Below are positions 49,201-59,196 of a stretch of DNA of 60,000 nucleotides, piece by piece. The stretch's first letter is position 1; each line of letters begins with the position of its first letter. The stretch is from Takakia lepidozioides (Eukaryota; Streptophyta; Takakiopsida; Takakiales; Takakiaceae). The stretch is taken from positions 76,366,756 to 76,426,755 of the forward strand of contig CM060731.1 of the NCBI GenBank assembly GCA_030704615.1. The letters are read 5' to 3'. The notes under the pieces are model-generated. The model ran no database searches. It was not told the DNA's origin and was given only the letters and a program-made list of their open reading frames with translations. Made by a program: the position numbers and the translations under genes.

Positions 49201-49426
49201 TTCTCTGATCTTGATCCACCATGGAAAGTTTTTGCAGCTCAACAAACATTGGTTTCTGTTGTATGAGGCTGTCAAGAAAAAGAAGGAAATCGGGGATGTT
49301 GTATTGCTGGAATTGCAGACGAGAAGCCATGGCGAACCATACTGTCTTGGGGACGATAAGGATGTCCCCGATGTTTTCCATGGCTACGCCCCAAGACCTG
49401 CATGCTCATTCATGCACCATTGAATG
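46252..49426 (+). pseudogene. Multi-exon gene with C-terminal Ulp1-like (C48) cysteine protease domain, degenerate
   Basis: Ulp1/SENP enzymes cleave SUMO-type conjugates, and related domains are common in plant transposons. The upstream part (46252-47330) has unrecognised exons with good splice signals (GTAAGT at 46524, TCGCAG before 46610) but stops such as the TAG at 46447. A disordered linker of about 300 residues covers 47330-48240. The protease part begins near 48440 with LLLNPKGWTSDRLMDFYL, then MIIP, HWSVVILE (catalytic His, about 48830), YLHLNS, where the usual catalytic Asp is Asn, and VPQQKSNWECGCFTAHF (catalytic Cys codon 49040-49042). A frame change separates the His and Cys parts near 48965. 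A last exon at about 49240-49426 ends HGYAPRP. The Asn change and breaks suggest it is inactive. It could be a host gene relic or a transposon-borne protease. Confidence 0.6.
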
Positions 49427-49429
49427 ATG

Positions 49430-52110
49430 GAGGGTTCTTTTAGGAAGTTCTTTATGACATTTGAAAACGTTCTGGAATTGTGTGATGTATAATGACATTT
49501 TTTTCTCTACAATGACTTCACTGTGAACAACCCATGGGGGAATGTGGTCCTGATGGAATGGCTTTGAGAGCAGGGCCCTGTGTCCAGGCTTTACATTTGT
49601 GCATGCCATAGCGAGGTAGCAAATCTGCATGGTCGTCGGGCTTCCATGCATGTGCGTTGGAATCCAGGGGTGTCATTCCCTTTATGTTTCCTTGTGGGCC
49701 ATAGGACCAGAGATCGCGTGGCCATGATTTCAGCATTCAGGTGTTTCTCGTGAGCACAATACGCATGCTCCAGTGATGATTAAAGGGCAATCACGATGCA
49801 TGGTTCACAATGCAATCTGGACCCATGTCAATATTATCATAACGAAAACCATTCACATGTCAAGATGAGAGCAAGGCAGTGTCTCCAGGGTGGGTAGGCT
49901 TGCATGCGGGTTGCTTGCATGTACAGTAAAGTCTGCAATAAAGTTTGCACTTTCGGACTGTAGTCATGAAGTGCTAAATCAAAGCTTTCATATATCCACC
50001 CTCTTTTCCTAGTACACATTCACTGGCGTCCATTCATCAGGAGGAAAAAACAGGATGGGGAAGAACTTCATCTTATTTGACAAGGATTTCACAAGTCACA
50101 CTCATCTCCCTCACATAATCAAATGTGCAATTCCACCACCATCATGCAGTTCCAGCAACATCAGCATCAAGGAGGTGATCAACAATGCGATCAAGCTCGA
50201 CATGTTCATAAAACCAACTTCCACGATGACGTTCTACATGTCCACCGATGGAAGTCCGGTCTGATCCATTCGGATTTCCATAATGCAACATGCAAATTGG
50301 GCATCTTACATGCGGAAGGACAATCTAGACTCTCACCCCAGCATGGCTCAGAAAAACGCCATGGAAGTCTATAAATTGTGCTCCAAACGGTAATTGTCGT
50401 TGACGTCCTAAGAGCATATATTCCTGTAGTAGATATAGACATAACCATTCTCCAAGAAGCATGTCACCGTACCTGTGCCGAGGGGTTAGTAGCAGGGCAT
50501 GGCCCCAATCTCTATGCCTATTGCGTCGGCGTGGCATAGAGGAGTGGGAGAACGGATGTGGGCACAACTGCCATCTGAGAAGGACGTGACTCTTGGGGCC
50601 ATGAACAATGTAGTTGGCACGAGGGAGTGGATGAAAGATGTTGGGATGAATGGTACAGACGCAAATAAGGATGATAACATTCATAGGGTTCATAGGGATG
50701 ATCGGATTTACGGGCAATGTTCTCATGCACGTTGCAGTGTCTGCATATCATTGTTTTCCCCAACTTCTCTCACATCCAACTTAGTTTATGTGATAGAGTG
50801 GATTTCACTTGGAAGGACTAGGCTTGTTCTTAGTATGATTGCTTCATGCTTAAAGAGCTTTCATTGTCTTCCACTTCTCTCATTTCTCATCTCTTATCAC
50901 TACAAGAAGATCACCTTATGCTTGTGAGTGCGGAGTGTAAGGATTTGTTTTGCACTTGTATTTTAAAGAGGTTGAGAGCTAGGAGAATTTAGCTCTTGTA
51001 TCACAAGGCTTGCAAGGGGGTGCAAAGAAATGTGTTCGAGTGTTGCATGCACCAAAGAGTTGGAGAGCTTGAGAAGAAAGCTCTTGAGTCACAAGATTTT
51101 GCAAGGATTGCAAGGAGGAAGTCTTGTGTGTGTGGAAGCATGGATTCTAGGTTTGAGAATCCTTTGTATGCATTATGGAGTCAATGGTGTGCGCCATGGC
51201 TTGTGGAGAGTGACTAAAGGCTTATTAGTGCTCATTTCACTATCAAGCTAGGGTTAAGCAAGTTCAAAGTGTGGATGTTGTGGAAAAGAAGCCAAGGAGC
51301 TACATAGGCTTGGGCTTAAGGACAACAAAGGCAAGTACTTGGAGAGCACTAAGAAGCTCAAGAGGTTTTGAAAGGGAGCATGTGAAGAGATCTTCCAATC
51401 ATGGTGGTGTGGAGCCAAGCTTATGATGCCATTGGAAGGGCTTGGAGAACATTTGGTGGGAAATCCTTGAAGGGAAATCATCATTCAATGTATGCATAGC
51501 TTCACCCTAACTATGTAATGTGACAAGAGGGGGAGGCAATACTTGGTTTTTCATGCTCTTCGTAGTGTGAGCTTTGTGGTGGATAGTTGACCAAGCAAGT
51601 GGTGCATGTGTGGAGCATACTCTCTTGCGTTTGTAAGTTCAAGTTTGAGAAATGGAGCTCTTGAACTAGCAAGAGGTGAAGTCCTTGAGATCCATTTGTG
51701 TGTGAAGTGGAGAGGTGTTGATTCATGTTACAATGAAGGAGAGCAACACATAGGCCAAGAGGTCATGGAACATGCATTTAATGACCAAGGGGAGCACATG
51801 GATGATGGATTACTGCAAGACCCCAAAGGAGGCATATGGCGTGAGAGTGGGATCCAAGGTGGATTGCTTGGGAGCATATTGTAAGTGACAAGCATTGCTC
51901 CTACACATTGAGATAATTTGTATTGATTTGGAGCAATTGACAAGTGATAAGGAAACAAATGCATGATTGCTCGGCAATGCACATTGGGGTGGAAGAGAGC
52001 AAAAAGATGCCTCTTATGACCACCTAGAGACCATATTTTTGCTTGAGTAGAAGCATAGAAGTCAAGGACTTGCATTCTAGCTCTTCATTACAAATCCTAG
52101 TAGTGTATGC
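49430..52110. other. Intergenic sequence, possibly 5' LTR/leader of the downstream retroelement
   Basis: No gene supported. From about 50880 the base composition becomes G-rich on the plus strand with many GAGAGCTTG/AAGG words, like the retroelement leader further on, so part of 50880-52110 may be its 5' LTR. With no second LTR in the window this cannot be shown. Confidence 0.3.
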
Positions 52111-52113
52111 TCA

Positions 52114-52500
52114 GACTATACCTCTGTTAGTATACCAAACATGAGCTTGTCCCTTTGACTATACCTCTGTTGAGGTATCACCTAAGTGAGCCCTAATGTA
52201 AGACTATACCTCTGTTAGTATACCAAACATGAGCTTGTCCATTTTACTATACCTCTACTGAGGTATCACCATACGTGAACCCTAATCAGCTCAGACTATA
52301 CCTGTTAGTATACCAAACAGGAGCTTGTCCCTTTTACTATACCCTTGAGGTATCACCATATGTGAACCCTAATCAGCTCAGACTATACCTCTGTTAGTAT
52401 ACCAAACAAAACCCTCATTCTCATACTATACCTCTGTAAAGGTAGCATCAATATAAGGGACCCTAGCAACCTCAGACTATACCTCTGTTAAGGTATCAGA
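52114..52500. repeat. Tandem repeat, units of about 88-94 bp
   Basis: Units starting GACTATACCTCTGTTAGTAT begin near 52114, 52202, 52294, 52381 and 52475. Each has a hairpin-forming part TATACCTCTGTTGAGGTATC. The last unit ends in AAGGTATCAGAGGAC, which matches ten bases (GGTATCAGAG) of the initiator-tRNA(Met) primer-binding site used by many plant LTR elements. Confidence 0.75.
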
Positions 52501-52574
52501 GGACATTAAAAGGACTTAGTGAAATTTAAGGGCCTTTGGAGGATTGTTTGGAAGATATTTGAGGGCCCTTGGAG

Positions 52575-52770
52575 TATCATTTGGAGGACTATTGGGAGTC
52601 TTTAGAGGACCATTGGAGGACTATTGGGAGTCATTGGAGGACCATTTGGAGGACTATTTGGGGTCCTTGGAGGCCAATATTTGGCGAGCTTGAGGAGCCT
52701 TTGGTGACTTGTGTGAGGGACTATTTGGGGTCCTCGAGGGCCAAGTTTTGGCAGGCTCTTGGGGCCTTGG
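52575..52770. repeat. Short-period GGAGGACTATTGGGAGTC minisatellite
   Basis: Imperfect tandem copies of GGAGGACTATTGGGAGTC and GAGGACCATT alternate with a period of about 32 bp. They lie in the leader of the retroelement, upstream of gag. Confidence 0.65.
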
Positions 52771-53186
52771 TGTACTGTTTTGGAGTCCCATTGTGCAAGG
52801 ATTGGGAGCATGGAGTGGGATGAGAGCATGTTGGGATTATGAGTTGCTTTAGTCTTTCTTCCTTATAGTCTTTCACCCTCTCTATAGGCCAAAACCTTTC
52901 CGTAGGTGGAGGCAAGAGTCAGTCCGGGTTTGGGCTGGGGTGTCTTTGCAGGAGCGACACTGTGGTTGGTGTGGGGGAGTTGTTGTCTTGATTTTCTTGT
53001 GTTTGGATCCCTTCCACACCTGCATGTGTTGACTGTGCGCCATGTTAGTTTTGTGTGGGCGCTTGTTTTCATAGGAGGTTGGTCCGGATTTGATCCACGG
53101 CCAATCCTAGAGCGTGTTGTCGATGGTGAGGCTGAGGTGATGACCAGTCAGACCATCATTGTTTCTCTTATGGTGAGGCTGGGTTG

Positions 53187-54710
53187 ATGACCAGCAGACC
53201 ATATGAGTTCTTGCGGTGGATGCAGGTGCAGGTACAGGTCTACTTTAGAAACCTAGTATTCCTGCTTGAACCACCAGCCGCAACAGGTTCTCTACCTGGT
53301 TACCTTGTGGAAAGTGGGGATTAGAGACAGGTTGACAACCGGTTGGGTTGTGAGGTGCCACCAGTTGCTGAGGGGAGTGCCGATACGAGCACCAGCGATA
53401 CTAGTGGGTACACAAGACGAGGTGTGCGGTTTAGGAAGATTCTCGCCGAGGGTGCAAGCCATTTCCGTGCCATTGTTGTGGGACATGATGGAGGAGATGT
53501 ATGGAGCTACCAAGGGGCCACGTAGGTACTCTGGAGCTGTGGGCACCATCGAGCTTGATGACTTCATACATAAGTTTGACAGTTGGTATGATTTGCAGCA
53601 AATGCGCAATCCACAACTGTTTACGCCCTTTATGGCGTGGTACGGGCTATTCTAGCACCTTGAGGGGCCGCCCATGGATGATTACCATGAATTTAGGCGG
53701 GGATATGCGGTGGAGATTAAGGAGTGACGAGAGTATTGATCACCTAACTATGTCTCCATCACTAGAGGTACAACTAGGGCAACGACGACAGCAGCTACAC
53801 CAATATCCCCAACTGCAAGCACTAGTAGTGGGACAAGTGGTACAGGAGCTGGGAAATCCACTCAAGCTCCTGCTGCAGCACCAGCACCCGTACCTACCTT
53901 TAACCCAGTTGTGGAGTTCTTCGAGGAGTTGAGGAGAAACTACCAAGGGATAAGGACAGAGAAGTTGCGGAGCTTACAAGAGTTCCAACGAAGGTCTACT
54001 GAGAGTTTGAGGGAGGCTTACACTCGCATGAGGCGCTTGATAAACGTAACCCAAGGGGTTATAGAAGCTCAGGCAGTCCAGTTCTGGTATGGGATCCTGG
54101 ACAAGGAGCTGAGGAGAAAGGTGCGGGATGCAAATCTCCTAAAAGTGGCCCAACCTACCATAGCAAATGTGTTTTTGCTAGCAGAGCGGATAGAGCTAAA
54201 AATGGTGGAGGAGCAAGTGGTTATGGTGGGGTTTGGCAAGGAGACACAACGAAGTGGAGTTTCTAGCCAACAACAACCAACTCCCCAACGTGCTCAAGGC
54301 AACAAGGGCTCAGACGAAGCCCAGGGAATGCTAGAGAGGATCTCAGATGCAGAGGTCTCTTCCTTCATTCTCAAGCCAACAACAGTCGGGTATGACTTGT
54401 TGGGATTGTGGAGGACCCCATGTCAAGAAGGATTGCCCGGAGAGAGACAAAAGGCCGGCACAGGCACAGCCTACACAACTACACTGTGGGCATTTGTGGA
54501 AAGTATGGGCATGATGAGGCCCATTGTTATGACTTGCATCCTGAGCTATGGCCAGGCCAGTTCCAAGGGAACAATGGTGGCCGAGGACAAGGTAGTGTAG
54601 TCCAGAGAGGAAGAGGAGGTAGAGGTCGTGGTGGAGGTCGTAACCAAAATCAAGGAGCACAGGGTCAGGGTCAAGGTCATGACCAAGGCATGGTGGATAG
54701 ACTTGCCTAG
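53187..54710 (+). pseudogene. Gag (capsid/nucleocapsid) of the gypsy element
   Basis: The frame begins ATG at 53187 (MTSRPYEFLRWMQV), shifts near 53450, then shows a retrotransposon gag core: GTIELDDFIHKFDSWYDLQQ, MDDYHEFRRGYAVEI, SLQEFQRRSTESLREAYTRM, VQFWYGILDKELRRKV. After another frame change a zinc knuckle CWDCGGPHVKKDC (Cys-x2-Cys-x3-His-x4-Cys) lies at about 54398. It is followed by CGKYGHDEAHC and an RGG-rich tail. Stops at 53653 (TAG), 53725 and 53737 (TGA) and 54708 (TAG) break it. Confidence 0.8.
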
Positions 54711-56204
54711 CTAGAGCAATGTCTTGCTGCCATGGCCACTACTCATGTTGCGCCAGCTCCAAGGCCCAAGGTTCAAGCCCCACCTGCATAGCCTCCTATG
54801 CCTAGGGAAGACCAGATTGGTATGGGCTTCATGTGTGGAGCCGTACTTGCAGGGCCATTCCATGTACTGGACTCTGCTGCTGCTGTCACTCAAGCAACAA
54901 CGCGTGCTCTTGAGCCAAGAGGAGCGGATGTGGATTTTGATCTACAAAGGGGGGAAGCAAGTCGTCAGACAAGGCTTCCATAGTTCTTTACATTGGCTGA
55001 GACAGTGCTAACTACGCCATCAATGGCACCCGCTCGCCCTAGTGTGTCAGAGGTAGAGCCACGAGTGTCATTGGGGAGAGTATGTGTGGCTCGGGAAATG
55101 CCAGTTGGTGGTGCTGCAAAGCAAGGTGCAGCTAGTACATTGTTGGGGGCGGCTACGGCTGTTTGCCAAGCTCCATTCTTTTCTGCAATGACCATTGCAA
55201 TGCCGGGGATTCGGCCAGCTGCTGTGTTCAGACTAGCAGCTAGACTCTATGAGAATGGTGATGCATCGGCACTATCTGCGGAGATAGCAGATAAGGTACA
55301 ATCTATGGATGCTTTGGAGCCAAGGGTGAAGTCAGCCACAGCTGCACCATGACAATCAGCAGCTGCAAGGTTGCAAGAGTTGTCAGCTAGGCTAGCCATT
55401 GAGCGCAGCATGGTGACTCCTGGAGTAGTCCTGGTGGACAATCAAGATGTAGTGTTTCAGTTGGGTGGTCCAACCGGGAGGAGGTATAGGCCACTGCGGG
55501 TCTTGTTGGACTCGGGAGCACAGCCTTTGATGTTGGGAAGAGCAGCAATTGCAAGTTTGGGCCTTACAGAGGTGGACTTGGAGCCTTGCCTTTTCCAAAT
55601 TCAAACATCTTTGGGTGGTTCAGAGAAGGCGCGAGGGATTACACGCCATGAGCTCTTCATTCGATTGCAGCCGGATCATCCTACGGATGGCTCAGTCATG
55701 AGAGCTAAAGCCATTGTTACGGACACAATGTCCTATGATGTGCTTGTTGGTGGGGCTATGTTGTACCCCATGGGATTTACTCTGGACTTTTGGGAGGCAA
55801 TGACATCCTATAGGCCGGAGTGGCAGTCAGGAGATGGTCGACGTGCACTGCTCCCAGTGTGGCTTATCGGGAATGTAGCGGTGGATCATAAGAACATGAT
55901 GCCCACATTGGCTACATTTTCAGGGGTGGTGGCTTGGGGTGGTGAGCTCTTGGAGGGCAATAGCCATGCAGATGATAGGTCACCATCTGATGAGGACAAA
56001 CAACTGGCATACAAGGCTGAGTTGCTTCCTCATGTGCCTGTGCATATTCCACTGTGGGGTACGGTTGGGAATTTGCAGCGAGTAACATGCGAGTGTGTGC
56101 ACCAAGCATGGCAGGAGGCCTTTCCATTAATGAGTGAGGAGAGTTCAATGACATCACCCGGACCTCCTCAGTTAGCTCCTTTGGACACAGTGCCCATTAC
56201 CTAA
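54711..56204 (+). pseudogene. Gag-pol spacer and retropepsin-type aspartic protease
   Basis: One frame runs through stops at 54789 (TAG), 54981 (TAG) and 55350 (TGA) into an open segment at 55371-56201. The protease signature is VLLDSGAQPLMLGRAA (catalytic Asp-Ser-Gly at about 55509), and the second part MSYDVLVGGAMLYPMG corresponds to the hydrophobic-Gly motif near the end of retropepsins. It would cut the polyprotein. A TAA at 56202 separates it from the methyltransferase, which continues in the same frame. Confidence 0.8.
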
Positions 56205-57200
56205 CAACCACCTGACTCAGGGATTTGTTTGCTAGACCTGTTTGGAGGCATGAGCACTAGGCTTGCAGGAGTGTTGCAGGCTGGGATAAAGTATGAAAAT
56301 ACTTGTATGTGGAGAATGATGAGATAGCTCGGCATATTTCTATGCGCCACATTGCCTTGCTCACACACTAGTATCCTGAGTTGCTGCCTCTCTCAGCAAT
56401 TCAATGGTACCAAAAGGCCTTGCCAGCAGACATTACCTTGCTGGGGGCGGGTGATTTGGGCCGGCATGGTGCAATTGACTTGGTAATAGCTGGATGGCCT
56501 TGCCAAGGACACTCTCCCGCATGTCATAGGAATGGCTTGCATGATGCAAGGTCGCATTTGTTTTGGGAGATGTTATGAGTGTTGCGTGACTTGCAGGTGA
56601 GGCAAGTGCAACCTCCAGCTTATATCCTGGAGAATGTTCCTCTCATTGGGGATTCTCGGGCCAGGGTTACGGCTAGTGTGCATCAAGTGCGGTCTTGGAT
56701 TGGACCAGCTGTATTATTGGATGCAGCTGTAGTGGGTTCACGGGCACATATGCCTAGGTTGTGGTGGACCAATCTTGCACCACCAGAGTTGCTCAAGAGA
56801 GCCTATGATTCCATTCAACGGCCACCCAACCTCACGGTTGAGGGCATTTTGGACCAAGGGATGCAACCATAGAGAGTGCGATATGATGACCGTCCACCTT
56901 TGGTGGTGGTCAACCGAGTGGGGCAACCACGTGCGGCCTTGCCTACACTCATGAGTTTTCCCTCGTCTCATGTTTTTCGAGACAATGGTCCAGGGTTGAT
57001 TTGGGACAATGCGCTACAGCAATTGGTAGAGCCTAGTGCAGATGAGCGAGAGCGGGCAATGGGGTTTGTCACGGGCACTACGGCTGTGCCAGCTCTGTCA
57101 GAGACATCACGACGCCAGGTGTTGGGTCAGGCAATGGATCTCAATTGCTTGACATGGGTCATTGGCTTATGCATGGCTGAGCAACGGAGATTGCAAGCAT
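56205..57200 (+). pseudogene. C5-cytosine DNA methyltransferase domain inside pol, DNMT3-like
   Basis: This enzyme class transfers a methyl group from S-adenosylmethionine to cytosine C5. Motif I is LLDLFGGMSTRLAGVLQAG (56223-56280, same frame as the protease). A frame change near 56300 is followed by motif II YVENDEIARHI, then motif IV DLVIAGWPCQGHSPA with the catalytic Cys codon at 56501-56503. Next come GLHDARSHLFWEML, motif VI YILENVPL (Glu-Asn-Val at 56630-56638), an RLWWTNL segment standing for motif VIII (about 56756), ERERAMGF and motif X QVLGQAMDLNCLTWVI (about 57116-57163). All key residues for catalysis are still coded, but stops at 56369 (TAG), 56576 (TGA) and 56870 (TAG) kill this copy. 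The target-recognition part is short. Motif I and the ERERAMGF to motif X spacing resemble DNMT3 more than MET1 or CMT, while PCQ differs from the PCN of animal DNMT3. Confidence 0.85.
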
Positions 57201-57560
57201 TGGTGGCTACTTCTGCACTTCCATTGGATATTGCACCCTCTCTGCCAACCGGGACGGTGGAGGCAGTGAGTGGGGGCGAGCACAGGATCATGGAGTGCAA
57301 ACACCCATGGCAGATGTGGGATGAGATGCGGAAAGAGAGAGTCATTGGATCTCTCAAGGAGCAATATGAGGAGTGGGGAGAGCCATACACGGAGGATCAG
57401 TTGGAGGCTAAGGTAGCCACGGCTCTTGAAGAGGTTGAGGATGTTTATTTTGTGGAGGATGTTCTCAAGGTGGCTATGGCGGAGCAAGTGGAGGCTACGT
57501 CACTGTCAGGGTGGGCGGACAAGGCCCAAGAGGTTATTATCTAGCAATCAAAGGATGCGT
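57201..57560 (+). pseudogene. Pol linker between methyltransferase and reverse transcriptase
   Basis: The methyltransferase frame continues without a break to a TAG at 57542. It codes an acidic, helix-prone segment (HPWQMWDEMRKERVIGSLKE, LEEVEDVYFVEDVLKVAM) of unknown role. The coding then changes frame between about 57510 and 57560 into the reverse transcriptase. Confidence 0.6.
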
Positions 57561-59130
57561 CTCCTACCTAGTTGGACCTACAGTCATCGGAGGAGAGAGA
57601 CGGAGGATCCGGCGATTTCTAAGGGCTTATAGAATTTGCTTTGCTTTCGGTTTGAAGGATTTGGGGAGTTTGAATGGCCAGGAGATTCGTATTGATTTGG
57701 CAAGTGACACGCCAATTTTTCGAAGGCCCCATAGATATAGTGACATGGAAAGGTCATTGATCCAATAACGGACTATGGAGTTGTTCGAAGCTGGATTGGT
57801 GGAGTTGTCAGGTGGGGAGTATGCCTCGGCAATGGTGATGCCAGCTAAGAAGGATATCTATGGCAATTGGACAGAAAAAATGATGTGTGGGGACTATCGT
57901 CCTGTGAACCGTCAGACTAAGTCCGATAGATATGTCATGCCAACTCCAGAGGAAATCTTTGATACCATTGGGCATGCGAAGGTGTTTAGCACATTGGACT
58001 TACGATCGGGTTATCACCAGTTGCCAATCAAAGAGGCTGACAAGTAAAAAATGACATTCTAGGGGATTGACCAGCATGGGAAGGATTGTTTGTACCAATT
58101 GCGCTTCCTACCATTTGGGTTGAAGAATGCTCCTGCAGAGTTTCAAAGGGTCATGGATAAGATTCTTGTAGGGCTAGACTTCGCCCGGTGCTACATTGAG
58201 GACATCATCATCTTTAGTGCCACGGTTGAGGAGCATGAGAGACACCTTCAGGTGGTGTTTAAGCGCTTGAAGGCGCATGGATTGAAACTGCACCCTGGAA
58301 AGTGCAAGTTCTTCCACGATCAGATTAAGTATCTGGGCCACATGATATATCCTGGAGGATTGGGTGTTCAACAGACAAAGGTGGAGGCCATTGCACGCAT
58401 TCCACGCCCCATAGATGTAAGCAGAGTTCGTGCTTTCGTGGGGTTGGCAAACTACTATCGTCGGTTTGTCAAGGGATTTAACAGCATTGCGAAGGCTCTT
58501 ACCAAGTTGACCAAGGTGGGTCATGAGTGGTAGTGGGAGGAGGAGCATGATGAAGCCTTTGATGAACTCAAGGCTCGATTGACTTCTGCACCTATTCTGA
58601 GGCGGCCTATTCGGCGGCGGCCTTTCCAGCTATATACGGATTGGAGTATGTTGGGGATTGGAGTAGTGCTCACACAGGTGGATGATGAGGGAAGAGAGTT
58701 TGTAGTGGCATATGCTAGCTGCTTGAACAATGATGTTGAGGCGAAGTATAGCTCATATGAAGGGGAGTGTCTAGCTGCAGTATGGGCAGTGGCACATTTC
58801 AGATGCTACCTCTATGACAATCTCTTCACCCTTGTCACGGATCACCAACCATTGAAGTGGTTGATAGAGTCAGACAAGCTTACATGGAAGCTTGCACGGT
58901 GGGCACTTATGCTTCAAGAGTACGACTTCCAGGTGGTGCATCGAGCCGGAATAGTCAACCGGGATGCGGATGGATTGAGTCGCAATCCATGCACAAGTGA
59001 GCTTGATGATACAGGAGCAGCTCGTTGGCATGGTGAGACGGACAAGGAGATGGTGCCAGGATGGCACGCATCTGCCTTTTTGTGCATTCTAGCAATGGAT
59101 GGCGTATATCAGGTTCCCACGTTTGGCCAC
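57560..59130 (+). pseudogene. Reverse transcriptase and RNase H of the gypsy element
   Basis: Typical gypsy RT order: RRPHRYSDMERSLI, ELFEAGLVELS, CGDYRPVNRQT, FSTLDLRSGYHQLPI, YQLRFLPFGLKNAPAEFQRV, then CYIEDIIIFS. The catalytic box is YIED at 58192-58203 instead of YIDD, so the first metal-binding Asp is Glu. KYLGHMIYPGGL and RAFVGLANYYRRFVKGF follow. RNase H shows YTDWSMLGIGVVLTQ, SSYEGECLAAVWAV, TDHQPLKWLI and HRAGIVNRDADGLSR, keeping the acidic residues. Stops lie at 57766 (TAA), 58045 (TAA), 58060 (TAG) and 58531 (TAG). The chain ends after about 59125, before any integrase. Confidence 0.88.
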
Positions 59131-59196
59131 GCATGCCAACACTCTGTCCAGTAAGTCGCACGGTAGCCTACTCCACACCTCCTTGTCCATGAACAT
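59130..59196 (-). pseudogene. Start of an F-box gene, cut by the retroelement junction
   Basis: On the minus strand an ATG at 59196 (or 59190) opens MFMDKEVWSRLPCDLLDRVL, followed by ACV. The LP-DLL--VLA core is that of an F-box, which recruits substrates to SCF ubiquitin ligases. After about 23 residues the frame runs into antisense retroelement sequence, so the rest of the gene is missing here. No other exon was recognised. Confidence 0.55.

Larger units (their letters stand above)
52500..59130 (+). mobile_element. Decayed Ty3/gypsy retroelement carrying a DNA methyltransferase
   Basis: Order of domains: gag (53187-54710), spacer and aspartic protease (54711-56201), C5-cytosine methyltransferase (56205-57200), linker, reverse transcriptase (about 57560-58530) and RNase H (about 58560-59000). 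The protease-RT-RNase H order is that of Ty3/gypsy. Coding ends abruptly near 59130 before any integrase, where an F-box gene on the other strand begins, so the copy is truncated. No LTR pair can be seen; the left limit is a guess set by the tandem repeat. I count 16 in-frame stops and about five frame changes. Confidence 0.85.

Noticed and set aside
53187-58533. Idea that the TAG/TAA/TGA codons are read through or repaired by U-to-C RNA editing
   Set aside because: U-to-C editing in plants is known from organelle transcripts, the Trp-derived stops would not be repaired, and frame changes are also present; simple decay explains it better.
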